A DNA stretch of 64,000 nt, taken from the NCBI RefSeq assembly GCF_015234305.1, contig NZ_JADGMI010000006.1, positions 390,261 through 454,260 on the forward strand. Direction: 5' to 3'. Below the pieces are notes generated by a model. That model was given only the letters and a program-made list of their open reading frames with translations. It had not been told where the DNA came from and ran no database searches. Positions 39,115 through 48,565 of the stretch are shown piece by piece; position 1 is the first letter of the stretch; each line of letters begins with the position of its first letter. Origin of the DNA: Superficieibacter sp. 1612_C1. Its GTDB lineage: Bacteria > Pseudomonadota > Gammaproteobacteria > Enterobacterales > Enterobacteriaceae. The position numbers and the translations under genes are program-made.

Positions 39115-39642
39115 ATGGAAATAACCGAAGCAGATGAACGACATATTCCCGCTATACAACAGATTTATGCTTATCACGTATTACACGGCACCGCCACTTT
39201 TGAAACCGAACCGCCGGGTGAGGCTGAAATGGCAGCCCGGCTGAAAAAGGTACATGCAGCAGGACTGCCCTGGTTGGTGGCGGTTGACGGAGGAATTGTT
39301 CGAGGATACTGCTATTTGTCTCTATACCGGGAACGGTGCGCCTATCGCTTTACTCTGGAAGACTCTGTATATGTTGATGCCACGTATCAGGGGCGGGGCA
39401 TTGGAAAAATGCTGCTATCCCGTGCAGTAGGATGGGCAGAAGCCCGTGGTTTTCGGCAACTTGTAGCGGTGGTGGGGAACAGTGAAAATACTGCCTCCCT
39501 TGCTCTTCACCGCGCTGCAGGCTTCAGCATCACTGGCACCCTCAGGTCTGTAGGATTCAAGCATGGGCGCTGGCTCGATACGGTTATCCTGCAGCGTACG
39601 CTCGGGCATGGCGACGCTACGCTTCCGGAAAGTACAGAATGA
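39115..39642 (+). CDS. GNAT N-acetyltransferase (phosphinothricin/arsinothricin type)
   Basis: 175 residues. The acetyl-CoA binding motif is VDATYQGRGIGKMLL near residue 85; the N-terminal part (ATFETEPP) and the end (GFKHGRWLDTVILQR) match the Pat/Bar/ArsN1 group, which acetylates phosphinothricin-like amino acids. Next to ars genes, arsinothricin is a sensible substrate (inference); methionine sulfoximine is an alternative. Its stop overlaps the start of the MFS gene by 4 bases. Confidence 0.75.
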   Translation: MEITEADERHIPAIQQIYAYHVLHGTATFETEPPGEAEMAARLKKVHAAGLPWLVAVDGGIVRGYCYLSLYRERCAYRFTLEDSVYVDATYQGRGIGKMLLSRAVGWAEARGFRQLVAVVGNSENTASLALHRAAGFSITGTLRSVGFKHGRWLDTVILQRTLGHGDATLPESTE

Positions 39643-40871
39643 CACAAGGATATCTGACAGGCCGCACCATTTTCTGCATCGGCATGACGCAGCTTATCAA
39701 CTGGGGTATTACGTTCTACATGCCGGGTGTCTTCGGAGCCGCCATCATGGCGGAAACAGGCTGGTCTTCCGGTGAGACATTCTCCGGCCTGAGCGTTGCC
39801 ATGCTCGTTATGGGGCTGGTTTCACCGCTTATCGGTCCCGTAATGGCCCGTACCGGTGGACGCACCCTGATGATGGCGGGAACTTTGGCTATAACCATCG
39901 GGTGTTTTCTGATGGCGTTTACCTATTCAACATTAGCGTGGGATGCCGTCTGGATCCTGACAGGCGCGGGCATGCGGCTTGCTCTGTATGACGCCGCTTT
40001 TGCCATGCTTGTGGAAACCGCAGGCGCAGAGGCTCGCAAGGCAATCTCTCTGGTCACCCTGCTGGGCGGTCTCGCGTCGGCCGCTTTCTGGCCTGCTGGC
40101 GCAGCGCTTCTTCACGTCACCGACTGGCGGCATGCCGTCATCATTTATGGCTGTGCGGGCCTGCTGAGCCTGTTTTTTTTAACTGCCGTTCCGGCAGGCA
40201 GTCGGGTAAAACTTCCCGTAACAGGGCGATCCGGCCATTCGGCTGACGCAACAGCAACATCAGAGGACACAAAAGCACTCATCAGCGGCCTGTGGTATGC
40301 CACTCTGATAGCGTTGATAAGCTTTGTCTCCACCGGCGTGTCCACACATTTTCCCCGGATACTGGCCTCTTATGGCGTGCCTGCTCTGGCTGGCATGCTG
40401 TGGGGAGTGGGGCAGTTAGGTGCCCGTCTGCTGGGTGTAGTTTCAGGTGCACGAATCTCCGCGATACGCCTGAACCTTATAACCGGTATCCTGCTTCCCC
40501 TCTGTTTTCTGACCGGCCTTGCAGGCAGCATTACTCCTGTGGCTACAGCCTTTTTCGTTCTGGGCTATGGGGCCGTAAACGGACTGAATACGATCGTGAA
40601 GGCCGTACTTCCTCTTGTGCTGTTTGATCCGCAGCAGTACGCCCGCAAAACAGGAATACTGATGTCGCCGGCATTTTTTCTCGCGGCACTGGCTCCGTCT
40701 GCGTATGCCATACTGCTGGAGCGCTACGGTATACCCGGCACGCTGCTTTTTTCCTTCATCCTGACCCTGATCATTACGGCGATTTCTGTGGTCCTCTGGC
40801 AGCGTCATTCTGGCTCTGTTGTGCAGAACCGGGACCATGGAGCATCTACCCTTCACGAAAAAAATGTTTGA
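39639..40871 (+). CDS. Major facilitator superfamily transporter
   Basis: 410 residues with about 12 hydrophobic segments. A basic loop after the second or third segment (GPVMARTGGRTLMMAG) resembles MFS motif A. Being translationally coupled to the acetyltransferase, it probably exports the same toxin or its acetylated form. Substrate not proven. Confidence 0.75.
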   Translation: MTQGYLTGRTIFCIGMTQLINWGITFYMPGVFGAAIMAETGWSSGETFSGLSVAMLVMGLVSPLIGPVMARTGGRTLMMAGTLAITIGCFLMAFTYSTLAWDAVWILTGAGMRLALYDAAFAMLVETAGAEARKAISLVTLLGGLASAAFWPAGAALLHVTDWRHAVIIYGCAGLLSLFFLTAVPAGSRVKLPVTGRSGHSADATATSEDTKALISGLWYATLIALISFVSTGVSTHFPRILASYGVPALAGMLWGVGQLGARLLGVVSGARISAIRLNLITGILLPLCFLTGLAGSITPVATAFFVLGYGAVNGLNTIVKAVLPLVLFDPQQYARKTGILMSPAFFLAALAPSAYAILLERYGIPGTLLFSFILTLIITAISVVLWQRHSGSVVQNRDHGASTLHEKNV

Positions 40872-40919
40872 CGGCTTCCATATTTCTATTATTCTGGAAA
40901 TATAGTTAAAGGAGGCCTC

Positions 40920-41255
40920 ATGGATTTACACACCGCAGCAAACGCACTTCGAGAACTGGGCCACCCGACACGTCTCCGCATATACCGGGAGCTGGTCAGG
41001 GCTGGTCATGAAGGCCTGCCGGTTGGCGAACTGCAGAAGCACCTTGAGATTCCTGCCTCCACGCTCAGCCATCATCTTTCAGCGCTGATGTCCGCTGGAC
41101 TCATAAGCCAGGAACGGCAGAGTCGTACCTTGTTCTGCAGACCTTGCTATGCGCAGCTTGAGCAGCTGATGGCTTTTCTCACTGAAGAGTGCTGCGCCGG
41201 TGGCAGTAGCTGCAGCCTGTCTACCGAGATTTCCCATAAAGAGACTCCATTGTGA
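40920..41255 (+). CDS. arsR: ArsR-family As(III) repressor with C-terminal cysteines
   Basis: 111 residues. A winged helix-turn-helix ([18 protein letters not shown]) is present. It lacks the CVC box of classic ArsR, but has [10 protein letters not shown] near the C-terminus: Cys-Cys-x5-Cys, the spacing of the Acidithiobacillus ferrooxidans-type As(III) site. A clear AAAGGAGG lies before the ATG. It overlaps arsH by 4 bases. Confidence 0.85.
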   Translation: MDLHTAANALRELGHPTRLRIYRELVRAGHEGLPVGELQKHLEIPASTLSHHLSALMSAGLISQERQSRTLFCRPCYAQLEQLMAFLTEECCAGGSSCSLSTEISHKETPL

Positions 41256-41974
41256 ATAACGTGAATGATGCCCTGAACAATATCGATCTGACACTCCTGG
41301 ATACGCCCCTTTCGGAAGAGAAATTAAAGGCCGAAGAGGTGGCGCATCCGCCCCGCATACTGATGCTCTACGGTTCGCTTCGGGAGCGCTCTTACAGCCG
41401 ACTCACCACGGAAGAGGCCGCACGGCTGCTGACGGCCATGGGCGCGGAGGTGAAGTTATTCAATCCGTCCGGCCTGCCGCTGCCGGATGATGTACCTGAG
41501 ACGCATCCGAAGGTCGCAGAGCTGCGCCAGCTAGTGCTCTGGTCTGAAGGGATGGTCTGGTGCTCTCCTGAGCGTCACGGTGCCATGACCGGCATCATGA
41601 AGACGCAGATTGACTGGATACCGCTGACGTCCGGGGCGGTCCGGCCCTCGCAGGGGAAAACCCTTGCTGTCATGCAGGTCAGCGGAGGCTCACAGTCTTT
41701 CAACGCCGTAAACCAGATGCGTATTCTTGGGCGCTGGATGCGGATGATCACTATCCCGAACCAGTCATCCGTTGCAAAAGCCTGGGCCGAGTTTGATGAG
41801 GACGGCCGCATGAAGCCTTCTCCGTATTATGACCGCATAGTGGACGTCATGGAGGAACTGATGAAGTTCACCCTGCTGACGCGCGGTCGTAGTGGTTATC
41901 TCACCGACCGCTACAGCGAAAGGAAGGAGAGTGCTGCGCAGCTCTCTGAGCGGGTAAACCAGCGCAGCATATAA
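41252..41974 (+). CDS. arsH: Organoarsenical oxidase ArsH
   Basis: 240 residues of the NADPH-dependent FMN reductase fold. The flavin-phosphate loop is [11 protein letters not shown] near residue 40; [18 protein letters not shown] and [14 protein letters not shown] are ArsH signatures. ArsH oxidises trivalent methyl- and aryl-arsenicals to the less toxic pentavalent forms. The GTG at 41252 overlaps the arsR stop; a second GTG lies 9 bases later. Confidence 0.9.
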   Translation: MNNVNDALNNIDLTLLDTPLSEEKLKAEEVAHPPRILMLYGSLRERSYSRLTTEEAARLLTAMGAEVKLFNPSGLPLPDDVPETHPKVAELRQLVLWSEGMVWCSPERHGAMTGIMKTQIDWIPLTSGAVRPSQGKTLAVMQVSGGSQSFNAVNQMRILGRWMRMITIPNQSSVAKAWAEFDEDGRMKPSPYYDRIVDVMEELMKFTLLTRGRSGYLTDRYSERKESAAQLSERVNQRSI

Positions 41975-41999
41975 AAAAGCCGGCATCTGCCGGCTTTTT
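41973..41999. terminator. Bidirectional terminator between arsH and arsC
   Basis: AAAAAAGCCGGC-ATCT-GCCGGCTTTTT between convergent genes; A-run and T-run on both sides. Confidence 0.85.
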
Positions 42000-42030
42000 C
42001 ACATTTTCCCTGTCACAGCCAAGGGAAACA

Positions 42031-42459
42031 TCAGTGGCTGACGCGATTCCCTTGCTCATCAATGACTGCTTCGCCGTCCTCTTTGGTAAACGCTCCCTTC
42101 TGCGGGTCCGGCAGTATGCCCAGAACCACTTCGGAGGGGCGGCAGAGCTTCGTTCCCAGCGGCGTCACCACCACCGGACGATTAATGAGGATCGGATGAG
42201 CCAGCATCGCATCGAGCAGTTCTTCATCGCTGAACCGGTCTTCAGCCAGGCCGAGCTGCTCGTAGGGATCGGTATTTTTACGCAGCAGGGCACGCACGCT
42301 AATGTCCATGTCCGTAATCAGCTTTTTCAGCTCGTCGCGCGACGGCGGTGTTTCCAGATACAGAATCACCGTGGGCTCGGTGCCGCTGTTGCGGATAAGC
42401 GCCAGGGTATTGCGGGACGTCCCGCAGGCCGGATTGTGATAAATGGTAATGTCAGTCAT
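42031..42459 (-). CDS. arsC: Arsenate reductase ArsC (glutaredoxin-dependent)
   Basis: 142 residues, as in the R773-type family. IYHNPACGTSRNTL carries the catalytic Cys (near residue 12); the later Arg residues (NRPVVVTPLGTKLCRPSE) bind arsenate. It reduces As(V) to As(III) for export by ArsB. The ATG at 42459 is chosen over 42492 as it gives the family start MTDITIYHN. Confidence 0.93.
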   Translation of the reverse strand: MTDITIYHNPACGTSRNTLALIRNSGTEPTVILYLETPPSRDELKKLITDMDISVRALLRKNTDPYEQLGLAEDRFSDEELLDAMLAHPILINRPVVVTPLGTKLCRPSEVVLGILPDPQKGAFTKEDGEAVIDEQGNRVSH

Positions 42460-42508
42460 GAGCGTTACTCCATAAAGGCGCTGCACAGGCACAGCTCCGG
42501 GGTTAAGG

Positions 42509-43792
42509 TTAAACAGACAGGCGCAGGGCCAGCGCAGCCAGCGTCACAAACAGTACCGGCAGGGTCATCACGATGCCCACGCGGAAGTAGTAGCCCCAGC
42601 TGACGGTTATGTTTTTCTGTGCCAGGACGTGCAGCCACAGCAGGGTAGCGAGGCTACCGATAGGGGTGATTTTCGGACCGAGGTCGCAGCCGATGATGTT
42701 GGCGTAAATCATCGCCTCCTTCACCACGCCCTGAGCGGTGCTGCCGTCAATGGAGAGCGCGCCAACCAGCACGGTAGGCATGTTGTTCATGACTGATGAA
42801 AGCGCCGCCGTCAGAAAGCCGGTGCCGAGCGTTGCGCCCCAGACGCCATGCTCGGCAAACCGGTTCAGGGCGGCAGAAAGGTAATCAGTTAGCCCGGCAT
42901 TGCGTAGTCCGTATACCACCAGGTACATGCCCAGCGAGAAGATAACGATCTGCCAGGGCGCACCTTTCAGTACCTTTCCGGTATCAATCACATTGCCTTT
43001 CCGGGCTACCAGCCAGAGAATAAACGCCGCCACCGCGGCCACAAGGCTGACCGGCACGCCGAGTGGTTCGAGGGCAAAGAAGCCGATCAGCAGCAGGATG
43101 AGAACAATCCAGCCGGTTTTAAAGGTACGCGCATCGCGAATGGCCTCACGCGGCGCCTTCAGCTTCGCCAGGTCGTAAGTGTCCGGGATGTCCCTGCGGA
43201 AAAACAGGTGCAGCATCACCAGCGTGGCGGCCACGGACGCGATATTCACCGGCACCATCACCGAGGCATACTCGCTGAAACCCAGTTTAAAGAAGTCTGC
43301 CGTGACGATGTTGACCAGGTTTGACACGATGAGCGGCAGGCTGGAGGTATCGGCGATAAACCCGGCCGCCATCACAAACGCCAGCGTGGCCCCGGGGCTG
43401 AAGCCCAGCGCCAGCAGCATGGCGATAACGATCGGCGTCAGAATTAGCGCGGCTCCGTCATTGGCAAACAGCGCCGCCACTGCCGCACCCAGCAGAACGA
43501 TATACGTGAACAGCAGCCGGCCCCTGCCGCCTCCCCAGCGGGAAACGTGCAGCGCGGCCCATTCAAAAAAGCCGGACTCATCGAGCAGCAGGCTGATAAT
43601 GATGACCGCAATAAACGTGGCCGTGGCGTTCCAGACAATCTGCCAGACCACCGGAATATCCCCGATTTGTACTACGCCGGTCAGCAGCGCCAGCGCGGCG
43701 CCGATAACGGCACTCCAGCCAATACTGAGTCCTTTCGGCTGCCAGATAACCAGTACCAGCGTCAGAATAAAAATCGCACCCGCCAGAAACAT
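42509..43792 (-). CDS. arsB: Arsenite efflux permease ArsB
   Basis: 427 residues with 12 or so membrane segments, starting [21 protein letters not shown] in the usual ArsB manner. It pumps As(III)/Sb(III) out with the proton gradient. No ArsA ATPase or ArsD is present, so it works as a secondary transporter. It lies between arsR and arsC in an arsRBC operon. Confidence 0.93.
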   Translation of the reverse strand: MFLAGAIFILTLVLVIWQPKGLSIGWSAVIGAALALLTGVVQIGDIPVVWQIVWNATATFIAVIIISLLLDESGFFEWAALHVSRWGGGRGRLLFTYIVLLGAAVAALFANDGAALILTPIVIAMLLALGFSPGATLAFVMAAGFIADTSSLPLIVSNLVNIVTADFFKLGFSEYASVMVPVNIASVAATLVMLHLFFRRDIPDTYDLAKLKAPREAIRDARTFKTGWIVLILLLIGFFALEPLGVPVSLVAAVAAFILWLVARKGNVIDTGKVLKGAPWQIVIFSLGMYLVVYGLRNAGLTDYLSAALNRFAEHGVWGATLGTGFLTAALSSVMNNMPTVLVGALSIDGSTAQGVVKEAMIYANIIGCDLGPKITPIGSLATLLWLHVLAQKNITVSWGYYFRVGIVMTLPVLFVTLAALALRLSV

Positions 43793-43888
43793 ACCCTCTC
43801 CTTCTTAATTATAACTGCCCGTTGAAGCGGGCTGCTAACTGTACCCTGTAAATATATGCGTTTAATCGAATGTGTTTAGATAAAATTT

Positions 43889-44242
43889 TTACATGCAGAC
43901 AGCTTTGCCGTTGGTGGTTGCGTTATCACGCTCAGCCTGCTGACTGAGATGAAGAATTTCATCCCGCTGACACAGATATGCCTGCTCAATGACCGCTGCT
44001 GCCCACGCAGGCATGTGTGGCGATAACCGGTAATGGATCCACTTGCCGTCGCGCCTGTCGATAAGCAGTCCACTCTCTCTGAGCAGGGCCAGGTGCCGCG
44101 ATATTTTTGGCTGTGTTTCTTTCAGGATAGATACAAGCTCGCAGACGCAAAGCTCCCCTTTTTCGCGCAACAACAGCACCAGGCTGAGCCGGGTTTCGTC
44201 AGAAAGATTCTTAAAAAGTTGCAGGGGCAGCAGTGACGGCAT
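43889..44242 (-). CDS. arsR: ArsR As(III) repressor, classic type
   Basis: 117 residues. ELCVCEL in the DNA-binding helix holds the As(III)-binding Cys pair of the R773/E. coli group; KISRHLALLRESGLL is the recognition helix. It represses arsRBC. The ATG at 44242 is chosen because the family N-terminus (MPSLLPLQLF) starts there with GAGAA upstream. Confidence 0.93.
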   Translation of the reverse strand: MPSLLPLQLFKNLSDETRLSLVLLLREKGELCVCELVSILKETQPKISRHLALLRESGLLIDRRDGKWIHYRLSPHMPAWAAAVIEQAYLCQRDEILHLSQQAERDNATTNGKAVCM

Positions 44243-44314
44243 AATTTCTCCTTCGTGGCGGACAGCAACAAGTCTCGTCTGCTGCAGACGAAAGGTCAAC
44301 TTTATATTTATAAA

Positions 44315-44332
44315 TTCATATATGTTTTGACG
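44315..44332. promoter_or_regulatory. Possible ArsR operator
   Basis: TTCATATATGTTTTGACG about 75 bases before arsR resembles the ars operator region of E. coli, but its orientation is not what I would expect, so this is tentative. Confidence 0.35.
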
Positions 44333-44504
44333 TGCTTACAGGCTTTTCAGTACAGCTTAATGAGGGAATAGCGGTTAAACGATATCACACAGATTTTAAC
44401 GGCAGCACACTTTCAGCTGCCTTAATGGTCGGGCATGACGAAGTAACATCACAAAAAAAGCCTGTTTCTTTAGTGAACCGTTCTACTTATGGCAGAAAGC
44501 AGCA

Positions 44505-44963
44505 TCAGTAAGAGTGGCTTCCGGCCAGATGACCTGCAGTGATAACCGGCACGATATCCTCAGGCTCTTCTGCCTGCTCCAGTTCGCGCAGAATACCGCA
44601 GTCCCGTGTTGCCCGGTTGGCATTGCAGTGGCTGTGGAGCTCAAATAGTTGTTTTTCCAGCATATTTAGTTCACGAATACGGGCCTGAACGTGGTTCAGA
44701 TGTTCATTTATCAGGGCATTAACCGTACCGCAGTCTGCGTCTGGCTGGCTGCGCGCCTGCAGCAACACCCGGATTTCTTCATGGGTCATATCGAGCGCCC
44801 GGCAGCGCCGGATAAACATAAGCCTTTCGAGATGTGCGCTATCGTAATGGCGGTAGTTATTAGTCTGGTCCCGCAATGCGGCCTGCAGAAGCCCCTCTCG
44901 CTCATAATAACGTACCGTCTCTACAGGACATCCCGCCTGGCGGGCCAGTTCACCAATTTTCAT
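44505..44963 (-). CDS. MerR-family Pb/Cd/Zn regulator (PbrR/CadR-like)
   Basis: 152 residues. The N-terminal MerR helix-turn-helix is KIGELARQAGCPVETVRYYE; a dimerisation helix follows. Metal ligands are the Cys in DADCGTV (near residue 78) and two Cys in HCNANRATRDCGIL, nine residues apart, a spacing I associate with PbrR rather than CadR. It twists the divergent promoter at 44982 to activate the ATPase gene. Confidence 0.85.
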   Translation of the reverse strand: MKIGELARQAGCPVETVRYYEREGLLQAALRDQTNNYRHYDSAHLERLMFIRRCRALDMTHEEIRVLLQARSQPDADCGTVNALINEHLNHVQARIRELNMLEKQLFELHSHCNANRATRDCGILRELEQAEEPEDIVPVITAGHLAGSHSY

Positions 44964-44981
44964 ATCACACCTCTTCTGAGC

Positions 44982-45012
44982 TTGACCCTGTAGTTACATC
45001 AGGGTCTTTAAT
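44982..45012 (+). promoter_or_regulatory. MerR-type promoter and operator of the metal ATPase
   Basis: A -35 TTGACC (44982) and -10 TTTAAT (45007) are separated by 19 bases, the overlong spacer of MerR-regulated promoters. The perfect dyad GACCCTG-N9-CAGGGTC (44984-45006) lies within it. Confidence 0.85.
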
Positions 45013-45042
45013 GCCAGTATACGTTATGAACGGGATAAAAAA

Positions 45043-47673
45043 ATGAGTGACTGCTGCAGTAATAAAAAATGTGGATCAGCCGCAACCGGAGAGGAGGCGT
45101 CTGTTAAAAATACCGCCACTGCCCCGACTGAGGCTTCAGGGAAAATGCCACCAAAAACGACTCAGACCACACCGGCCTGTTGCAGCACCGGGAGCTGCTG
45201 CTCAACGGACGGCCTGAGCCAGATGTCCGAACCGGTTGCAGAGCTTCCCCGCAACGATGACGTTCAGACGCGTCTGCGCATCATGCAGATGGACTGCCCG
45301 ACGGAGGAGACGCTCCTCCGAAAAAAACTGGCAAAATTACCTGCCGTCAGCAATCTTGAATTCAATCTGATACAGAGGGTGCTTACCGTGACCCATACAC
45401 CGCAGGCGCTGGAACCGGTTCTGCAGGCGGTGCGCTCGCTGGGTTTTGACCCGGAACCGATTGATAAAGCAATGCAGCCTGAAGGCAGCTGCTGCTCAGG
45501 CCGTGAGGCGGAAAATACCGGCGGTTCCTGCTGCTCGCCTGCCCCTGTCACATTCGGTGAGCTGCAGACGCAGCAGGTGACCGCTGACGGGGTGCGTACC
45601 AGTATCAGGATCATGCAGATGGACTGCCCGGTTGAAGAGGGCATGATCCGTAAAAAGCTGGACGGCATGTCAGCCGTCAAGGAACTGGATTTCAATCTTA
45701 TGCAGCGTGTACTGACGGTGGTTCACGCACCGGATACGCTGGAGCCGGTTCTGGCCGCCATTCGTTCTCTGGGCTTTGAACCTGAACTTCCTGACAGTAA
45801 TGGCCGGCACGCGGTCACTGAGGAAAAGAAAAAACACTGGTGGCCGCTCGCGCTTGCCGGTGTGGCGGCAATCGCCGCCGAAGCCATGCACTGGGCGGGC
45901 ATGCCGGAATGGCTGGAAGCGGCTCTTGCTCTGGCTGCCGTTGCGGCCTGTGGCCTGTCCACGTACAAAAAAGGCTGGATTGCTCTTCGCAACGGCAACC
46001 TGAATATCAACGCCCTGATGAGTATTGCCGTCACCGGGGCGCTGGCGCTCGGACAGTGGCCTGAAGCCGCCATGGTAATGGTGCTGTTCACGATTGCGGA
46101 ACTGATTGAAGCGAAATCTCTTGATCGCGCCCGCAATGCCATCGGCTCTCTGATGAAGCTGACGCCTGAAACGGCCACGGTTCAGCAACCGGACGGCTCC
46201 TGGAAAGAAACTGAGGCCAGGTCTGTATCCCTTAACAGCGTGGTCAGGGTAAAACCGGGCGAGCGTATCGCTCTCGACGGCACGGTGGTCCGGGGCAGGA
46301 CCGCCATTAATCAGGCACCTATTACCGGCGAAAGTCTGCCGGTGGATAAAGGGGAAGGTGACCCGGTCTTCGCCGGGACGGTCAACGGCTCCGGTGGCTT
46401 TGAGTACCGTGTAACGGCCGCTGCCGGAAATACCACGCTGGCGCGTATCATTCATGCCGTGGAGGAAGCGCAGGGGGCAAAAGCCCCTACGCAGCGCTTT
46501 GTTGATCGCTTTGCACAAATTTATACCCCTGTGGTGTTTGCTATTGCCGTCGCAGTTGCCGTTCTCCCACCGCTGATTGCAGGTGAAAGCTGGCAGGAGT
46601 GGATTTACAAGGCGCTGGTGATGCTGGTTATCGCCTGCCCCTGTGCGCTGGTCATTTCCACGCCAGTGACCATTGTCAGTGGCCTGACGGCAGCAGCCCG
46701 CCGGGGGATATTGATCAAGGGCGGCGTTTATCTTGAAGAAGGCCGAAAGCTGAAGTGGCTGGCGCTCGACAAGACCGGCACCCTGACGCACGGTAAGCCG
46801 GTACAGACGGATGCGATTATCTATACCGGGGTGGCAGAAGATGAGGGGCGCAGTCTGGCTGTGAGCCTGGCAGGTTACTCCGATCATCCGGTTTCGCAGG
46901 CTGTATCGGCGGCATCAGATGGCATTCAGCGTTATGAAGTGGAAAACTTTGAGGCTCTGCCAGGCCGCGGCGTGCGCGGCGTCATCAACGGTCAAACCTA
47001 CAGTCTGGGCAATCTGAGGCTGGCTGAAGAAACGGTGCGCTGTCCGGAAGCGGTCAGGGCTGCACTAACGGAACTGGAGACCGGGGGTAAAACGGTCATC
47101 ATGCTCTGTGACACTCATCAGGTGCTAGGGCTGTTTGCGGTGGCTGATACGGTGAAGGAAAGCAGCCGCGAGGCGATAAGTCAGTTGCATAGTCTGGGTG
47201 TTAAAACGCTCATGCTGACCGGAGACAATGCGCACACTGCGCAGGCCATTGCCGGTCAGGTTGGTATCGATGAGGCGCGGGGGGATCAACTGCCGGAAGA
47301 TAAACTGCGTGCTGTAGAAACATTTACGGCGCAGGGCACGACCGGCATGGTGGGCGACGGCATCAATGATGCACCGGCGCTGGCCCGCGCCGATATCGGC
47401 TTTGCCATGGGTGCAATGGGCACGGATACCGCCATCGAGACTGCCGATGTGGCCCTCATGGATGATGATTTGCGTAAAATTCCGGCTTTTGTCCGACTCT
47501 CCCGGCAGACGTATAACATTCTGGTTCAGAATATCGTTATGGCTATTGGGATCAAGGCAGTGTTCCTGGCCCTGACCATTGCAGGTATGGGGACCATGTG
47601 GATGGCCGTATTCGCGGATGTGGGGGCAAGCCTGCTTGTCGTGGCAAACGGTCTGCGCCTGTTGCGTAAGTAA
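45043..47673 (+). CDS. Pb/Cd/Zn-exporting P-type ATPase
   Basis: 876 residues. The N-terminus is Cys-rich (CCSNKKCG, CCSTGSCCST). Two tandem metal-binding domains follow, each with RIMQMDCP in place of the usual GMxCxxC, so each loop has one Cys; a CCSG/GGSCC linker lies between them. Core motifs: CPC in ACPCALVIST, DKTGTLTHG and GDGINDAPAL. It expels divalent soft metals from the cytoplasm, as ZntA/CadA/PbrA do. Divergent from its MerR regulator. Confidence 0.88.
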   Translation: MSDCCSNKKCGSAATGEEASVKNTATAPTEASGKMPPKTTQTTPACCSTGSCCSTDGLSQMSEPVAELPRNDDVQTRLRIMQMDCPTEETLLRKKLAKLPAVSNLEFNLIQRVLTVTHTPQALEPVLQAVRSLGFDPEPIDKAMQPEGSCCSGREAENTGGSCCSPAPVTFGELQTQQVTADGVRTSIRIMQMDCPVEEGMIRKKLDGMSAVKELDFNLMQRVLTVVHAPDTLEPVLAAIRSLGFEPELPDSNGRHAVTEEKKKHWWPLALAGVAAIAAEAMHWAGMPEWLEAALALAAVAACGLSTYKKGWIALRNGNLNINALMSIAVTGALALGQWPEAAMVMVLFTIAELIEAKSLDRARNAIGSLMKLTPETATVQQPDGSWKETEARSVSLNSVVRVKPGERIALDGTVVRGRTAINQAPITGESLPVDKGEGDPVFAGTVNGSGGFEYRVTAAAGNTTLARIIHAVEEAQGAKAPTQRFVDRFAQIYTPVVFAIAVAVAVLPPLIAGESWQEWIYKALVMLVIACPCALVISTPVTIVSGLTAAARRGILIKGGVYLEEGRKLKWLALDKTGTLTHGKPVQTDAIIYTGVAEDEGRSLAVSLAGYSDHPVSQAVSAASDGIQRYEVENFEALPGRGVRGVINGQTYSLGNLRLAEETVRCPEAVRAALTELETGGKTVIMLCDTHQVLGLFAVADTVKESSREAISQLHSLGVKTLMLTGDNAHTAQAIAGQVGIDEARGDQLPEDKLRAVETFTAQGTTGMVGDGINDAPALARADIGFAMGAMGTDTAIETADVALMDDDLRKIPAFVRLSRQTYNILVQNIVMAIGIKAVFLALTIAGMGTMWMAVFADVGASLLVVANGLRLLRK

Positions 47674-47750
47674 CCTGTCTGGCTGCTCTTCCGGTAAAGA
47701 CAGGCACCTGAAAATAGCCGCTAATCTGCACTCCGATAAAGGAAGAGAGT

Positions 47751-48050
47751 ATGAAACCGCGTAACATGATTTTATTGCTGATGCTCGCAGTCGTGTTTCC
47801 GGCAACGGCTGCGCAGGCAGTACACGGAAACCATGCCGGAATGTCACCGTCTTCTGAGGCCTATATGGACGGCATGAATAATATGCACGAAGGAATGATA
47901 AAGGCCGTACAGGACCCGGATGCAGACAGGGCATTTGCCAGGAGCATGATTGAACATCACAAAGGAGCCATTGCCATGGCCGAAACGGAACTCCGTTATG
48001 GTAAATCACCGGCAATGCGGAAGATGGCTGAAAGCATTATCAGCGCCTAG
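47751..48050 (+). CDS. DUF305 protein with premature amber stop
   Basis: 99 residues with a signal peptide and the DUF305 core (FARSMIEHHKGAIAMAETEL). Translation ends at TAG 48048, where the paralogue at 28344 has a Gln codon. The frame then continues 13 more sense codons matching the paralogue's tail (EIRQMEVWL) to TAA at 48090. A CAG to TAG change is the simple explanation. The core helices remain, so the product may still fold. Confidence 0.75.
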   Translation: MKPRNMILLLMLAVVFPATAAQAVHGNHAGMSPSSEAYMDGMNNMHEGMIKAVQDPDADRAFARSMIEHHKGAIAMAETELRYGKSPAMRKMAESIISA

Positions 48051-48179
48051 AAAGAAGAAATACGGCAGATGGAAGTATGGCTCAGTAAATAAGCTCTTTT
48101 TTATTACTTTCGTTACGGCGTAGCAGCTCCTTACTACGCCGTCCTTCACACACATAAAGTGAATTCCGGTCAGGGCCTG

Positions 48180-48560
48180 CTACAGAATACGTGGGATATC
48201 TGTTTTCATAAGAGCGGCGTTCAGTTTTTCCACATCACCTTCTATTACTTCTTTCTCATCGGGCGTCAGTGGCACTTCTTCAAGATAATGTTTTACCGAT
48301 GCCTTACTTTCCAGTAACAGTCCTCTTGCACTTCTCTTTGGCAGATTAAAATCACATCCGATGCATGCCATACGGTGCGGGCAACTGCTCCAGAAGGGAT
48401 TAGTACAGAAAGAGTCGCCCAGATCATAATATGTCGCAGGTCCCGTGAGGCTGGTTGCTGCGGGGTCATGATCAATCAGCACGCTTATCATGTGCGCTAC
48501 CCGGTCAGCTTTAACAAAAGAGGCAGCAAGCTGCGTCGGGCGTATTCGAATATAATGCAT
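48180..48560 (-). pseudogene. C-terminal fragment of a large tyrosine recombinase
   Basis: 126 residues. YIRIRPTQLAASFVKADR, then TYYDLGDSFCTNPF and CPHRMACIGCDF form the Cys-rich zinc-binding tail seen in long transposon-type tyrosine recombinases; the catalytic part is absent. The fragment starts within 10 bases of the traD break, so it marks the right edge of the cargo. Confidence 0.6.
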
Positions 48561-48565
48561 GGTGG

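Noticed and set aside
45670..46887. 405-codon open frame opposite the metal ATPase
   Set aside because: Long, but antisense to a gene with all P-type motifs; the product is rich in Arg, Gln and His and has no recognisable domain.
47125..48015. 296-codon open frame opposite the ATPase and DUF305 genes
   Set aside because: It spans two well-supported genes in antisense.
6844..48100. Tn7-like transposon carrying pco/sil
   Set aside because: Such islands are often on Tn7-like elements, but no tns genes or Tn7 ends are visible in this window.
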